Source: Taxawa tesnikishii (nom. ined.) | Lineage: Eukaryota; Ascomycota; Dothideomycetes; Dothideales | Length of the DNA stretch: 64,000 bases | Assembly: GCA_030247885.1 (NCBI GenBank) | Contig: JAPDRO010000011.1 | Coordinates: 1-64,000, forward strand | Direction of reading: 5' to 3' | Part shown: piece by piece, positions 11,541 through 25,314 of the stretch | Position numbering within the stretch: the first letter of the stretch is position 1 | How the letters are laid out: the number at the start of each line of letters is the position of its first letter | Position numbers and translations under genes: made by a program | The notes under the pieces: generated by a model | Told to the model about the DNA's origin: nothing | Database searches by the model: none | The model's input: the letters and a program-made list of their open reading frames with translations, nothing else

Positions 11541-13424
11541 ATAGACTTATACCTTACTATTAGTTCTTCTTTATTTCCTTATTTAGCGTTAAATTTAGTT
11601 ACTATTTTATGTAGTTATTTTTATAAACTCTCTTTACTAGTTTAAGGTATTTCTTCCTTTTTACTTACTTATATTATATTTTAACTTACTACGTAGAATA
11701 ATTATTTATTTTAGTTATTATAATAGACTATTAAAATTATACTCTTTCTTTTACTAGTCCGAGGTATTTCTTCCTTTTACTTATATATATACTTATATTA
11801 GATTCTAACTTACTACGTAAAATAATTATTTTACTTTTACGCTATTACTATAAGTATACTTACTAATTCTATTATATCCTTCGCGTTACTACTTTCTAAC
11901 TTAAAAACCCTAAAACGAAGAACTTACTCTAGTATTTTCTTGTAACTAAGGGCTCGAGTAAGTTTAAAAGAAGTACTATAAAGGAATTTATATATACTAC
12001 TTTAAGTATAAATAAAGCTAACTAGTAAATTCTTAAGGATATAGTTATAAGTTATTTAAGGAATTCTAAATACTTTCGCGAGGGCCTTTTAAAGATACTT
12101 ATAGTTAAGTACGAACGCTTTAGTATTTAGAATAACCTTCTTAACGAAGTAAAAGGCTAGGCTATCTAGGAATTACTTTAAAAGAAGTTTTAAGAGAAGT
12201 TACTTTAACCCTAGTATTACTTAGACTTATTTTATAGGAGTAAGAACAACGCGGACCTTATTAAGATAGTTATATAGTATCTTCTTTAGATATACGTATA
12301 AGACGTAAAGTATAAAAATAAAAGTAATAGTAAGGGTAAATATAACTAGAGTATTAAAAGTAAAAAAGAATATATTTAACGTTATAATCGAGAGTATATT
12401 TATCGTTATACTTAGAGCGCTTATAAAGCTAAATACGTAGTAATATATATAGTACCGTATTATTTACTAATATAACTAACAATCTTAACGATATAATTAT
12501 TAGTAACTTAACGTTAAAGAAGGATCTTAGTAATATACTTTTTATATTTGTTTAAGTTAACTCTATTTACTTTAATATAAATATACTTATTAGTTTATCT
12601 ATAGCTATACCTTTACGCCTCGGTACTATTTATAATACTAATAAGGGCGTATATAAGCTTAACCTTTTCTATAAGTTAACTTAGTACTATTTTAAGAGTA
12701 TTTTACTACTAGTAATCTAAGAGCTTATCGCTTACGTTTAGTAATAAGTAACGCGCGAATTTTAGTAGTTTAACTTAATTATTAATCTTAAAGTAAACGT
12801 AAACGAAGCTAAATTAGTCGGCTTACTATATAATAGTATATTCTAAGAAGTATACTAAAATACCTTAGCTAATATTAAATAGCTCTAGATATTTATTATA
12901 CGTAATCTTAACTATATTTAACTAATCCTTAAGTCCGAGCTTTATAGATAGAAAATTATTTTAAACGAGTATACTTTAAAGAAGATAAATAAGCGTACTC
13001 TAGAGAATATAAAGGTAATAAAGCTATTCGTAAAGATCGAGCGTTAACTAATACTATCGCTACCTCCTATAAAGCTAACGCGTCGTTTTACTATTAAGTT
13101 TATAATAATAGAGAATAATAGTTTAATATTAGAAAGCGACGATTTATTTAAGTTAAATATTCCTCCTAGTTTAGAAAACTCTTATTAGCTAAAAGATAAC
13201 TACGTTATTATAGAGAAAGTTACTCTTAAAAGAAAATAAAAAGAGCTAAATAATAAGGTAAATAATAAGGCTTATAAGAAGGCTATATACTTAACTATAA
13301 AGTTTTTTTAGTTAATTAAAAGTAATACTTATAAACTTAGCTCCTTAGTAAAGTAAAAGTCGTCTATTACTCTTAATAGTAATTAGATAGTATATAAGTA
13401 GCTATCGAGCGGTAATATCGAGGG

Positions 13425-13797
13425 TGTTAACATGTATAACCCTACCTAAGGTATACAAAAGTGATGCTCACGTGACATCACTTTTGTCACAAGTTAAAAG
13501 GTTATGAGCCCGGGTTAGCGCGTTGGTTAAATCGTGATCTCGATGTACGACAGAAGGTCACGAGTTCGATTCCCACCTGAGTTGTGGCAGAAGCGCGTAA
13601 AATCCCAAACGGGAGTAGAGCCTCGGCAAGCCGCGGAGTCGGCCAATAAGCCCGGAAGGTTGCGAGCCTCGAATCCATTAGCGACGTTGCACGCTTGTAC
13701 CCCTTACTAGGGTTAGGGGAGTGTTAACATGTATAACCCTACCTAAGGTATACAAGAGTAGATGCTCACGTGACATCACTTTTGTCACAAGTTAAAA
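13425..13797. mobile_element. Miniature LTR element (TRIM-like) with tRNA-like pol III boxes
   Basis: A 373-bp element flanked by a GAGGG duplication (13420-13424 and 13798-13802). Direct terminal repeats are 13425-13499 (75 bp) and 13722-13797 (76 bp), beginning TGTTAACA; they differ at only about two places, so the element is much younger than its surroundings. The 222-bp interior starts with GGTTATGAGCCC (13500-13511), which from memory matches the complement of the initiator-Met tRNA anticodon arm, like the copia half-tRNA primer site. It ends in the purine-rich tract AGGGTTAGGGGAG (13709-13721). The interior also holds an A-box-like TAGCGCGTTGG (13516-13526) and a near-perfect B box AGTTCGATTCC (13563-13573), so a tRNA-derived SINE between direct repeats is the alternative reading. 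It has no coding capacity and shows no RIP. Confidence 0.75.
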
Positions 13798-13802
13798 GAG
13801 GG

Positions 13803-16550
13803 CTTAGATTCTATTAATAGAAATAATAAAAGCGTAGTTACTAATTTCTAAGCTCTAATATTAAGAGATTATAGTTTTAAGTATAAGGAACTTACTCTTT
13901 AGTAAGCTACGTATCGCTTCTTTAACGGCGATTTAGATAACCTTAACTTCGTATCTAGTATTTTTTATAAGAGCTAAAATAAAAAGAACTTCTTATTATC
14001 TTACTAGTTTTACTTTATAAGTTAAGCTTTAAAGGAAATACTTTCTAGTAGCCCCGTAGTTTATAATACTTATAATATAAGCTTTAGTAAGACTTATATT
14101 ACTATCGCGTAGCTCTAAGTATTTATATAAATAATAAAAGAGTTAAGACGTTTTCTAGACGCTAAAGTATACTTAGGTAACTACTTTAACCTTAAGATAT
14201 TACTCGCCTCGTACGACTAGCTTAAAGATATTTAGCCGCGACTTAAAGTAAACTTAAGTTTAATAGTTATTATAAATAAGTTATTCTTAATATAAATTAA
14301 TAATATTCGTAAATTCGTCGGGGATAAGATTAAGATTATACTTACTAGTCTAGAGATAATAAAGAGAAACCGAGCCTTCTTTACTAAGGAGAAAACGTAT
14401 TACTTTATAAATATTATTATTTAACTTAAAAGTATATATTATCCGAGCTAAAAGTAGCTAGAACTAAGGTATATATAGTAGGGACTTAATATTCTTAAAC
14501 CCTTTTAGTTAGAGATTTACTTAAACGTAACTTTATTAAAGATAATAAGGAAAATAATAAAGGAAATATAGATAGTATATAAAATAGCTTCTTACTATAA
14601 TTTAATAACTATTCGAAATAAGTCGTACTTATAACTCTAGAGAAGCTTATAAGTAATATCTATCTTACTAACTATTACTTTAAGAATAAGAAATATAATA
14701 AGTAATTTAGTAAAGTTACCTACGAAAATATAAGTAGTAAGAAGTAAAAGATAATAATACGCGTTTTAATATAAGAAAACTCTATTAATACTTCGTTCGC
14801 GCGCGTAATTATAGATAAGTTCTATAAATATATTAACGTATTTAAGAGCGTTTAGTTAAATCTAGGCTTACTTTCGAGTACTCTATAGTTTATATTTATT
14901 AGTAAAACGCTATTTAATAAGGTTACTTCGATTATAGGCTTATACTTTACTTCTAAAGTCTAATACTTTAACCTTAGAGATCCTAGAAAGTATATTATTA
15001 GAAACTAAACTTAAAGCTTTCCGTATTAAGTAGCGAAAGTTACTAGCAATAAAACGAATCCTAGTAGTAAGTAATATAACCTAAATAAAATCGAGTTAAA
15101 CGCTTAGGAGTAAAGTTAACTTACTTATATTAAATAGTACCTATTAAGAGCTAGCTTTTTATAACTTATAACTACTACTAATATAGTCGCAAAAGAGTAA
15201 AGTAAAGTTAGCGCTACCTTACTTAAAAAGATAAGAGACGCTAGAAGCGAGGGCGATAATAAGGAAGACTAAATAAATATTAGTAAACTTAGTAAAAAAG
15301 TCTTAAATAAGTCCGAATTCTTAGTAAAGTACTATAAGCTAGGACTATTAAGTATAATATTAACTATCGATAGCTTTTAAATATTAAGACTTACTTACGC
15401 GAAGAGAGTATAAGAGCTATACTAATACTATTTTATTTAACGTTCGACTATATAGTTAGAATTCTAGAGAGAGAAATAAATTATTTAATACTTACTTAGT
15501 AAAAGGTCCTTACTAATATACTTAAGAAAGGTATAAGAAAGTCTAGTTTTAGTATATATAACTTTATAATTACTTATTACTATTTCCGCGTCCTTAGAGT
15601 CTTACTTTACCTTAAGAGACTCGAGGAAACTAATAAAGTTATACGTACAAAATTAGCGAAGGATATAACGGCTAAGATAATACTAATACTTTTAAAGGAT
15701 CCTTAAAGTACTACTTTCTAGTAATATATAGTAGAAATTAACGCTACGCTTATAATATAAAAGCTCTATAAGATTCTTAAGAAAGTACGAGCCGAAAATA
15801 ACTTTACTAGCTAGTTCCTACGTAAGGTTATAATTAGTTCGTTTTTACCCTTTACTATTACTATAGTTAAAATATAAATAATATAGTTACTCGAATAAAA
15901 GGCTAATAGTAACGCTCTTACTTAGGACTTCCTTAACTTTACTAATTTCTTAAAGGACATTAAGTTCGTTAATTTCTAGACTAGTAATAAGCTCTAAGTA
16001 ATTAACGACTTTAAGGATACTAGTAATAAAGAATATAAGGACGAGCCGGGAGCCTTATTAGCTATTATAAGCTAAATTAGTAGCGAAATAAATCTAGTCT
16101 CTAGTAACTATATTATCTTACTAGACTTTAACTAGACTATATAGAATATATTATAGCTTATCTATTAAGTAAGACGCGCTAAGATAACGTAAAAGGTAAA
16201 GATTATAAAGTACTATTATATTATTTATAACTCTAAGTAAATCCGGATTTAAGGATAAATAAACGATCGTATTATAAGCGCTAATAAGCTTTACGCTAAA
16301 CTAGCTATATATAGTATTAAGGAGGAAAAGCTTAGGAAGTATATAAATCGAGTAATTAATATTAGTAGTAATAAGAAAGGTAATAACAATATATAAATAA
16401 AAGGTAGTAATAGTAGAAGACTAGAAAATTATACTTATATAAATCTAAAAGAAAAAGAATATACGTAAATTATTATTCCTAGAAGTAAACTATCTATATA
16501 AATAAGATAGAAATTAGTAAAGTACTTAAAATACTAAATCCTATTAGGAT
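13803..16550. other. RIP-saturated AT-rich DNA, unassigned
   Basis: Same composition as the block before the TRIM, whose insertion split one continuous RIP-altered stretch. Codon-like patterns on the + strand suggest a dead coding element running into the Plavaka-like remnant, but I cannot name a domain. All frames are closed. Confidence 0.7.
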
Positions 16551-19500
16551 ACTTAATAGAGTTAAGTAGATAACTTAGTATACGTAATATATAAGGTAAA
16601 AATGTAAGAACGTAAACACTTAATAGGGCCGTATTATATTTATATCTTACGAAGCGTAACTACCTTAATTCTTTACTATTATACTATTATTTAAATAATA
16701 GTACTATAATACTAATATAAGTATACCTTCTATATTAAAGACTAAGATTTAAGAGCGCTTCTAAGTTATTAAAGTATATTACTACTTATACTACTACTTA
16801 AAAACTAAAGAACGCCTTATAGGCTAAAAAGGGTATATATATAGCTTATAAAGATAGTAAATATACTAGAACTAATATATAATAGGCTATATATTTCCTT
16901 TCGTACTAGACGCCTTATATATTAATATAACGTCTTAAGACTCTAATAAACTAAGTAGAAGCAATATTAATACTATAGTATATAAGGATACTATATACGA
17001 CCTAATAAGCGACGAATTACCTTATAAAAGTATAGGAGAAAGTAATAGTAAATAAATAGAGGAAGACGAAAAGGTTAAAGAAGAGTCTAACAATAATAAA
17101 GAATATAACTTAGCTAAGGACTTTATAAACTAAACGTAGATATTAGAGGCCCTCGACTTATAGCCTAGTAATAGTAGTAATAATAACAATAATATAACTC
17201 TTATTAACGAGTAAGAAAGGATAGTTAATAAGGAAGCGAAAGACGTATATAATACTATATATAATATAAGTTTTAACTTAATTTACCTAGGTAATAAAAG
17301 ACTATTATTATTAGCGTTAAGTAAGGTATATAATAGTTTTAAAGAAAAGACGACTCTAAAAGTAAGCTCTCGTAAGATATAATACGTATAGTATAAAGAT
17401 TAAATATTAACGTATAGCTAATAGTATCTAGTTATAATATATAGGATATAATTAATTTAACGCTACTTAGAAATTTCTAAGACTAGTTCAACTTTAGCTT
17501 TACGTAATAAATATACTAAGAAAATATCTCTAAGAATAGTATTAACTACTTACTTAAGACCTTAGGACTAGAACTCTTACTATAATACCTTAATTAAAAG
17601 TTAGTTAACTAGCTACGAATAAAGATAAAAACATACTTATAGTAGTAAATATTAAGTAGTAGTATATAAAGGAGATACGAGTACTAAGTAAGAGTAACTT
17701 AACTAAATATATAGTATATAATTTATAGTATAAGGATCTAATATAAGTAGTTAAATTCTTCTTAGACTATATTAGCTTTTAATATAACTTCTACTATAAG
17801 CTATACTACGTATAAATAAACGAGAACTATAACTATAAGAAGTATACTAATATACTATCTAGTAATTAATAGTAGGATATATAGAAATAAGTTAGTTTAA
17901 CTATACTTAGAGCTACTATTATACCTATTATTATCGTAAGTAATAAGACTAAGTTAACACTTTAATTAAGAGACTTATAAGCTTACGCTATATATATAAT
18001 AGTTAGTAACCTTAATATAACGACGCAATATTCGAACGAATAGTCTAGGTCGATATTATTAGTATTATTACTAATAGTTAATAAGAGTAATATAAACTTA
18101 AGGAGTAAGATATTTTATTAGTATTTAAAAGAAGTCTTTAAACTAGTCGTAAATACGTATAAATAGAGAGGAACTAAAATCTCTTACGCTAATAGTTAGA
18201 TAAGGTAATACTTCCTAATAATTACTATAATTATAACTAATTACGAGGAGTAAGTTAAGCTAATAAGTATACTTAGTAGTCGATACTATATAATATATAA
18301 GATCTATCTTAATTTATAAGAAAATCTCGAACTCTTAACGCCCTAGTAAACTAAAGTAGATTCTTAGAATTATATTAAACGTTAATAATAAGCTATTCGT
18401 ATTTATATAAGTTATAATAGCCCCTCGAATATACTACTACTAGATACTAAAGAAGAAAATAAGTAAGAGTCTAATAGTATATTAGAAGACTTAGACTTAA
18501 AACTAAACTCGGACGAGAGACTATATAATATTAACTACTTTATATTTAATATACTAAGTATAGAGATTTACTAATTACTTATAGTTAATATTCTTTACTA
18601 GCTTTTAAAGGGCATTATAATATACGTACTTACTTAGACTTAAGTATTTATATTAGAGTATATAAAGAACAAGAAGGGTACCTAAATATATAAAGTAGTA
18701 AAAAAGGTAAACGTAAGAAAGAGGCGCTAAAAGGCTACTAATTCTAAAGTAGCTAAAGCTATTATCGAGAATATTATTAATAGGCGATTCGTAGTAATTT
18801 CGCCCTTTTAACGCTTCGTATTTTTAAGAAGTTATCTACTATTTCTTAATAGACTAGCGCTAAGTAAAAAAGTATCTTATAGTAAATTATACTAGTATTT
18901 ATATTATTACTTAAGGAAATTAGTACTATAAAAGCGAAAGAAGTAATTTATTTTATACGCGTAATAGTAAATTTTATTACTCTCGCGATATATAATAGTT
19001 ATAATAAATAAACGCTACGTTACTTTAAACTTACGCTATATAAGATAAATTAATATAAGGAAGTATTTCAAGTATATTATAACTTAAAAGTAAAAGAAGA
19101 TAAACGCTACTTTAACTTCCTTAAGTAGTATACTTTAACGTACTATATTTAAATAATTCGCTTATATAACTATACGCCTAATTAAGATATAAGTTATCTT
19201 AAATATAAGTATTATACTTATATAAAGGAAGACTTTCGACAAATAAATAGAAAAGACGAGTAAGAAGATTAGCTAATAGACTATTATTATTATAGCCTAA
19301 ATATACTTATATTATAAGACCTTCTTAATAGTTATAAATAGAAGTCTATAATAGAAACTAAAAAGTAAGTAAAAGAGCTTATATTACCTTTTAAGGCCTA
19401 GCCTATTATAACTATATTTAGCCTTCCTAGATTATATCGTTAAGCTAAGAAGTATTTATAGTAACTAGTAAGTAAAGTAGTAGAGTACCTAGGTACTAAG
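16550..19500 (+). mobile_element. Plavaka-type (CACTA/KDZ-like) DNA transposon remnant
   Basis: The + strand, although full of RIP stops, keeps the residue pattern of Plavaka transposases. Around 17,930-18,100 lies a stretch like the family's 'TKLT-x-FSGDK-x-AYPVYLT-x-GN' block followed by an 'LLGYLPVAK'-like block. Around 18,180-18,300 a segment resembles 'CADGQIRRxFPI' and 'DYPEQ'. Near 18,590 one resembles 'DLLHQLLKG'. At 18,930-19,320 a C-terminal block resembles 'TLRYMExALYRI', 'FNFPKWHxxTHY', 'DTSxxE' and 'FxRTN'. The order and spacing fit the family. Ends and terminal inverted repeats were not found, so the limits are approximate. The copy is dead. Confidence 0.68.
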
Positions 19501-20640
19501 GAGGGGTAATATTTTCGTTAGGTAATAGCTATTTTCGTACGTAAAAGTAAACTAAAAGAAATAATAATCGCGCCTATAAGTCTAGTATCTTAAGAAGTAA
19601 CTAATAACTCGAATAAGATAAAGCTTAATAATACGTAAGTAAATAACTATCTTATTTAGCTTTATTACTCTATTAAATGTCGAAAGGAAACTAGTAATAA
19701 TACTAGTAACGAGGATATAATAGAGCGAAACTATACGTAATATATTCATAACTAGTAAAAGTCTAACTAGCTTAAATACGACTAAGTATAAATATAAGAA
19801 TATATAGACTTAGTATTAAACGACTATAATATAATTATACTTACGTTTTAGAAACGCCTTTTAGTTTACCTCCGACTAATTATTACTATAAAGGATATCG
19901 GATCTACGCGTTAAGACTATAAGGAGGCCTATATTAATAATAATAATACGAAGAATAATAAGACTCTATACTATAGTAGTATATACGTAAATATTTATAT
20001 AGTAAAGAGAGTAAATAGTAAGGTAAACGACGATTATAAGATAACTATAATTAAGCCTTTAGTAGTATACTTAAGTTAAGGTACGTTATAAGAAAGAAGA
20101 GTATATCTTCTAACTTAAGTTTACTATACTATTTACGTAGTACTAGTAGACGAGCGCATCGAGTAAACTAATAGGGATATATATATTAATAATACTACTA
20201 ACTAGGCGACGTATAACTTTATTTATAATAAGGATTAGGAAGAAAGGATAATCCGTACTATAATTAAGTTAAAGATTAAAAGGATAAGAAGTTTACGTAG
20301 TAGAGAGATAGTAGTAATATAAGTAGTAAGAAAGAAAAGGAAAGGGGAAATAAAGGCGTAAAGACTAAGTATATCTAAAATAGAGTTTAAGAGATTAAAA
20401 GAGCCGAAATATTATAATATAGTAAGTAGGAAAAGAAGTACTAAAAATAAAGGAAGATATACGTAATAATAAAAGCGCCGTAAGTAATTAAGATAAACAT
20501 AGAATATCCTACTAGATATCCTACTAGACGTCCTACTAGATATCCTACTAGATACCTTACTAGATATCTTACGTAATATCCTACGAAATATCCTACTAAA
20601 TATCCTATTAAATATCCTAGAATATAAAGACTTAGTATAA
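19500..20640. repeat. RIP-altered DNA ending in a 12-bp minisatellite (20504-20620)
   Basis: The first kilobase is unassigned RIP-altered DNA with closed frames. At 20504-20620 there are about nine to ten tandem copies of a 12-bp unit (consensus GATATCCTACTA), with RIP-type variants in later copies. The array lies just outside the truncated Gypsy copy that begins at about 20,640. Confidence 0.75.
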
Positions 20641-23600
20641 ATCTTATAGTAAATATATAGTTAAGTATAATAGAGAGAAGTAGCTACTTTCTATTAAGGC
20701 TAAGTCGAAGTCTAATCTACCTTATATTACCTTAACTTACGAATCTATAAATCTAAAAAATGGGATTTTATAACGTAAGCCTTCTTAGTAGTAAAAGTTC
20801 TTTATATTATTACGTACTTATATACTTTCGATTAGTATCTTTAGTTTATTATTACTCGATTGTTTTAATAGTATTAAGGTAGATATAAGATAGAAATTTA
20901 ACGTAGAAAATCTAGACTTTAGATTTATAGAAATCTCGGATTTTAAATTTAATAAGAGAATTTTAGACTTTAAATTACTTTACTTTCTTAATAGTAGCTA
21001 CTAGTTAATTATATTTATATAGCTCTTAGAGCTATATAAAGTCCTACTAACTTTCTTACTAGGTACCTTATTAACGTATAATACTACGCCTATATTTATA
21101 TATATTATTATTTTCCTTTCTTTTACTAGTCTAGTCGACGAGGTAAAAGCCTTACTAATAAAAGAGTTACTTATACTTTTCCCTATATTATAGACGTAAG
21201 TACTAAAGAATAGTTTAGTATTTCCTTAGCTATATAATTTTAATTTATATAAGGAAGTATATCGACGAAAGAAGTAGTAATATTATTAGTTAAGTCCTAT
21301 ATATTACCTTCTTAAGTACTATCGTTATAATTAATAGCCTTTAGTTTAAACATTTGTTTTTATAGTTATCCTAGGATAATTTTACTAAGTAGCTAGTTTA
21401 TAATTAAGAAACTATATAGAATCTTAACGCCTCTTATATTAACTATAATATCTTAAGTAATTCCTTTAAACGTTTTCTTTTAGTAGTTCTTCTTAATATA
21501 AGACTTAGTTTATTACTAATAGGAATCTCTAATTACCTTATAGTAGTAATACTTATTAGGTTATATTTTATACTAGAGTTAATAAGAGCTTAGAAAATAC
21601 TAGTATAGTTATTTAATATAATATTAATATACAAACTACTAGTATAAATAAGGGATTATTTAATAGTTATAAACTCGCTAGTTTTTATATTATTAAGAGT
21701 TTATATTACTAGAGGGTTAGCTTATAGTAGTTAAACGTATATTTCCTCTTATTCTTTATTATATAAAGTAATAGTTTATCTCTATAACTAGCCTTTTAAC
21801 TTAAACTTACTTTCCTACGTAAGGCTAATATTACTTACTAATACGTAGCATACTATTAGTCTTACTTTATTTTTATCTTCTTAACTAGTATCTTTAACGT
21901 AAGTAGAGTTTATATATCTTATAAAGAAATATTTAACTACTATAAGTATAATACTTATTAGCTTATATAGTAATAATATTACTTTAGTATTTTTAGTTAT
22001 ATTAAAGACGTCCTTAGGATTAACTTCTTACTAAGTTATCTTATTTTATTTAAGTATCTTTAATTACTTCCTATTATAAACTTTACGCTTAAGGGGTACC
22101 TTTATTATATTAATTTCTAGACCTTTTATAGTCTAACTACGTTTAGTATTCTCCTATAGAGTTATAGTAAATAGTCTCTATTTTATAATATAGTTAATAT
22201 ACCTTCTAATTCTTACTAATTTCGAAACTAGAAGTTTAGTAGTACTTTTCTCTTTCTCCTTTAACTTCTAAACTCTATAGTTAATAGAATTTATATTAGT
22301 ATATTTATCGCCCTTTTACTTTTTAATTCTTATAGTAAGGATATTAATAGCTTCCTTAAATTTATTTATAATACTACTAATAGAATAATACTAAATAGTA
22401 ATCTTATCTTCGGAGTCCTCTTTTTATTACTAGCTAGATCCTTAAGTATTATATTTAAGAGATTTAAGGAGTCTATAGTAAGGAACTTAACTTAAATAAT
22501 ATAATTTTAGTTTATTTTCCCTAGGTTTAATTCGATATTATCTTCTCTAGTTTCTCTTATTATAGTAGAGTTAACTATAATATTACCCTACGTATAGTAG
22601 TTTATTACTTACTTATACTAAGATAATTCTCCTTTATTTTACTAACTATAAATATACTTAATAGAGTTACTCTTAAGTCCTAAGAAGACTATATTACTAT
22701 TACGATAAATATATCTTATCTTTTAAGCTTTATAAAATGTTTATAAGAGTTAGTCTTATATTTAAGTTCGTAGCAAAAATAATAATTTTAAGAGCTTATA
22801 GCTTATATTACTTATATTACTATAATAGCCCTAGCTTATAAAGTAATTACGACAATACTATTTATACTAGATACTAGTAATATAAAGGTCCTTAATAGCT
22901 ATTCTCTAAGACTTATAGGCTTTCCTCTTCCTACGTATTTTATACTAACTTATAAGTATACTAATAGCGCCTACTTAGCTACTTAATTATAGAAAATAAA
23001 TAGTTAAGTTATTTACTAAGTTAAATCCTTTATAAACTTCTTAAAACTACTTATATAGTTATACTTAGTCTTAAGAGTTATAACTATCTTTTCCTTTAGA
23101 GCCTAGTAGGATTTAATAATCTTATTAAAACGCCTATTATTAGTTATAAGACTAGTAATTCCTTAGTAATTAATCTTCTTATTTAGATACTTCTTAGCTA
23201 CCTTTATAATTTTAGTAAAGTCTTTAAATATCTCTAGTTCTTTTATATTTAGTCTCGTCTTATAAAATACCTTTTAGATATAGTAGATATTAGTCTACGT
23301 AATAGTAAAGTAATATATTTAACCGAGTTTATAAACTTATTAAGTACCCTTTTTATAAGACTTAAAAATACTAGTAGTATCCTTTTAATTCTCTAGAGAT
23401 TTACCTTTCTAATTTATAGCCTTATTACTAAGGGTAGCTAGCGCTATCTTTATATTTTACGAGTAATTAATATTATCCTTCTAATATTTATAAAGAAGCT
23501 TATTTTTTAGTTTAGTTTAGTTCTTCTTAAAATAGGAGTCTAAGGACTAAATAAACTTTATAAGTCTCTTATTTATATACTAAGGAAGCGATTTAATAGT

Positions 23601-24814
23601 TACCTTTAATATAGTAAAGTTATCTATATACTATTTTTCCTAGTCTTTTAAGAACCGAGTTATATTACTATTAGTAAAGCGTAGGGACTTAGTAATATTA
23701 AGTCCTAGTAAATTACTACTAGTAATAAGGCGGCGGAAATCTTTAATAAATAAATCGCGTTCTTTACTTACGTTAATAAAAGTATTACTAGGAGTAATAA
23801 GCTAGATAGTAGTAGTAGTTATTATAGTAGTACCTTATTTAATATTAAGGATATAAATAGTCGAGCTAATAGAGGAAGCTATTATAATAGTAATAAATAA
23901 TTTAAAGTTAACGTTTAATTCTAGTCTTAAAATACTATTATACTTAGTAGAAGGTATAGACTTATTATTAGAGTAATAATCCTCTCTAACTTACTAGTAT
24001 AAACTAAATCTTTTAAAGGTATTATTAGTTTATTTAAATATCGTTTATTTTATAGATTTTTTAAAACTATAATAAATATATAACTAGTATAGTAGAGTAC
24101 TTAATACTATCTAGAGTAGATAAATAAATATCTCTAGTAAAAGTAATACTATTATCTCGATTCTTTATAGTAATCTAGTATTTTAGACTTTTATCTTAAT
24201 ATTCTAGAAGGATTACTCTTAATATAAGTAAAAGTTATAAATTTAGTAGTTACTTATAGTTTAAATTCGACTAGACTTTAAGTAATACTTATATTTATAG
24301 ATACCTTTAGATCTTATTTCGCTTAAGCGTACTTTATTCTCGAAATAGAAAGTCCTAAGATACTAGCTATACGATGTCTTATAAGGCTTTCGTACGTATT
24401 ATACTACTAATAAAGGGGTTATTTTTAGCTTCTAAGATCTCCGTACTATTGTAAGTACGTAAGTTACTAAAGAGGTTAATTATCCTTTTATATTAACTAG
24501 TATTTATACTATACTCTTACTACTTTACGTACTTTCTTTTATTAACTATTTCCTTAAGGACTTTATTTCTCCTTATTATAGTTACTAAAATATAGTAGGG
24601 AGAACCTTATATTAAGTTAAGTTAAAATTATAGAAGGAAGCTACGTAAGTAATAATAGAGATAGTAGTAAATAATAAGATAATAGTAAAACTTAAAGTAA
24701 AGTAGTTATTAATTAAATAAGTAACTATCTTATATACGGACTAAATAAGTAGGAATTAAAGGTAACTTCTATATAACTAATAACTTATAACTATCTAGTA
24801 GCTACCCTACTATA
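20640..24814 (-). mobile_element. Truncated Ty3/Gypsy copy (same family as 43606-54772), RIP-degraded
   Basis: The 5' LTR on the minus strand is 24591-24814 (about 224 bp) and is the reverse complement of the LTRs at 43606-43832 and 54546-54772. The sequence below it aligns, inverted, with the 5' 4 kb of that element: the gag-like stretch near 23,600-23,850 matches 44,580-44,850, and 20,740-21,110 matches 47,280-47,640. The pol half and the 3' LTR were not found. It is heavily RIP-degraded with very many breaks and is an old fossil. Confidence 0.8.
21014..21040. repeat. Recurrent 27-bp palindrome (one of five copies)
   Basis: Arms TTTATATAGCTC and GAGCTATATAAA are separated by three bases. 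The other copies are at 43484-43510 (one altered base), 47349-47375, 51095-51121 and 55138-55164. The copies at 21014 and 47349 are homologous positions of the same Gypsy family. The other three lie in different contexts, inside that element or on either side of it. Confidence 0.85.
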
Positions 24815-25314
24815 ATAGTATTATAACTTATTATATTAAAGTATATACTCTTAATTTAACGAGTCTATATACTTAAGATCTCCGGATAATAAGTCTTAAA
24901 GTAATTAAGCTATTTCTTACTAATTAGTCGAGGAGAAGGTTATAAAGTCTTTAATAATTATATGCGTTTATATTAGATTTCCTTTACTATTTATATAACT
25001 AATATAAGTAAAGTAAGAAAGCTAATACGTATAAGATATATAATCTATTAGAAAAAGGTCTTTTCTTTTACGTTTAAAAGGATCTACTCTATTTTATATA
25101 CTATAATATATAAAGTATATCTAGTTATATAACTTTATAGCGTTATATTTAAAATATTAAATATAAGTATAGCCTTACGAATTAATAAGTATTCTTTCTT
25201 TCTTACTATAAATATTACCTTCTAGATATTAGCTTTAAAATAGGCTACTTTTATAAGTATAAAAGTACTTATAGTAAGTAGTAATAATAATAAAAGATTA
25301 AAGGGTCGTATTTA
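24815..25314. other. RIP-altered DNA between elements, nothing recognised
   Basis: AT-rich, CpA-depleted sequence with closed frames between the LTR ending at 24814 and the pogo end at 25358. I see no repeat ends or coding pattern. Confidence 0.6.

Larger units (their letters stand above)
6346..13419. other. RIP-saturated AT-rich DNA, no intact gene
   Basis: CpA and TpG are almost absent while CpG and TpA are frequent, the expected result of repeat-induced point mutation acting on CpA. All six frames are closed. The content is presumably old transposons: a stretch near 12,360-12,450 looks like a mutated Cys/His knuckle region, but I cannot assign a family. Minisatellites inside the block are listed separately. 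Confidence 0.85.

Noticed and set aside
13500-13580. A genuine tRNA gene inside the small element
   Set aside because: A and B boxes are present, but the T stem does not pair and no proper acceptor stem forms; tRNA-like promoter at most.
8981-20620. CRISPR-like arrays among the short tandem repeats
   Set aside because: Repeats are contiguous with no unique spacers, and the DNA is eukaryotic.
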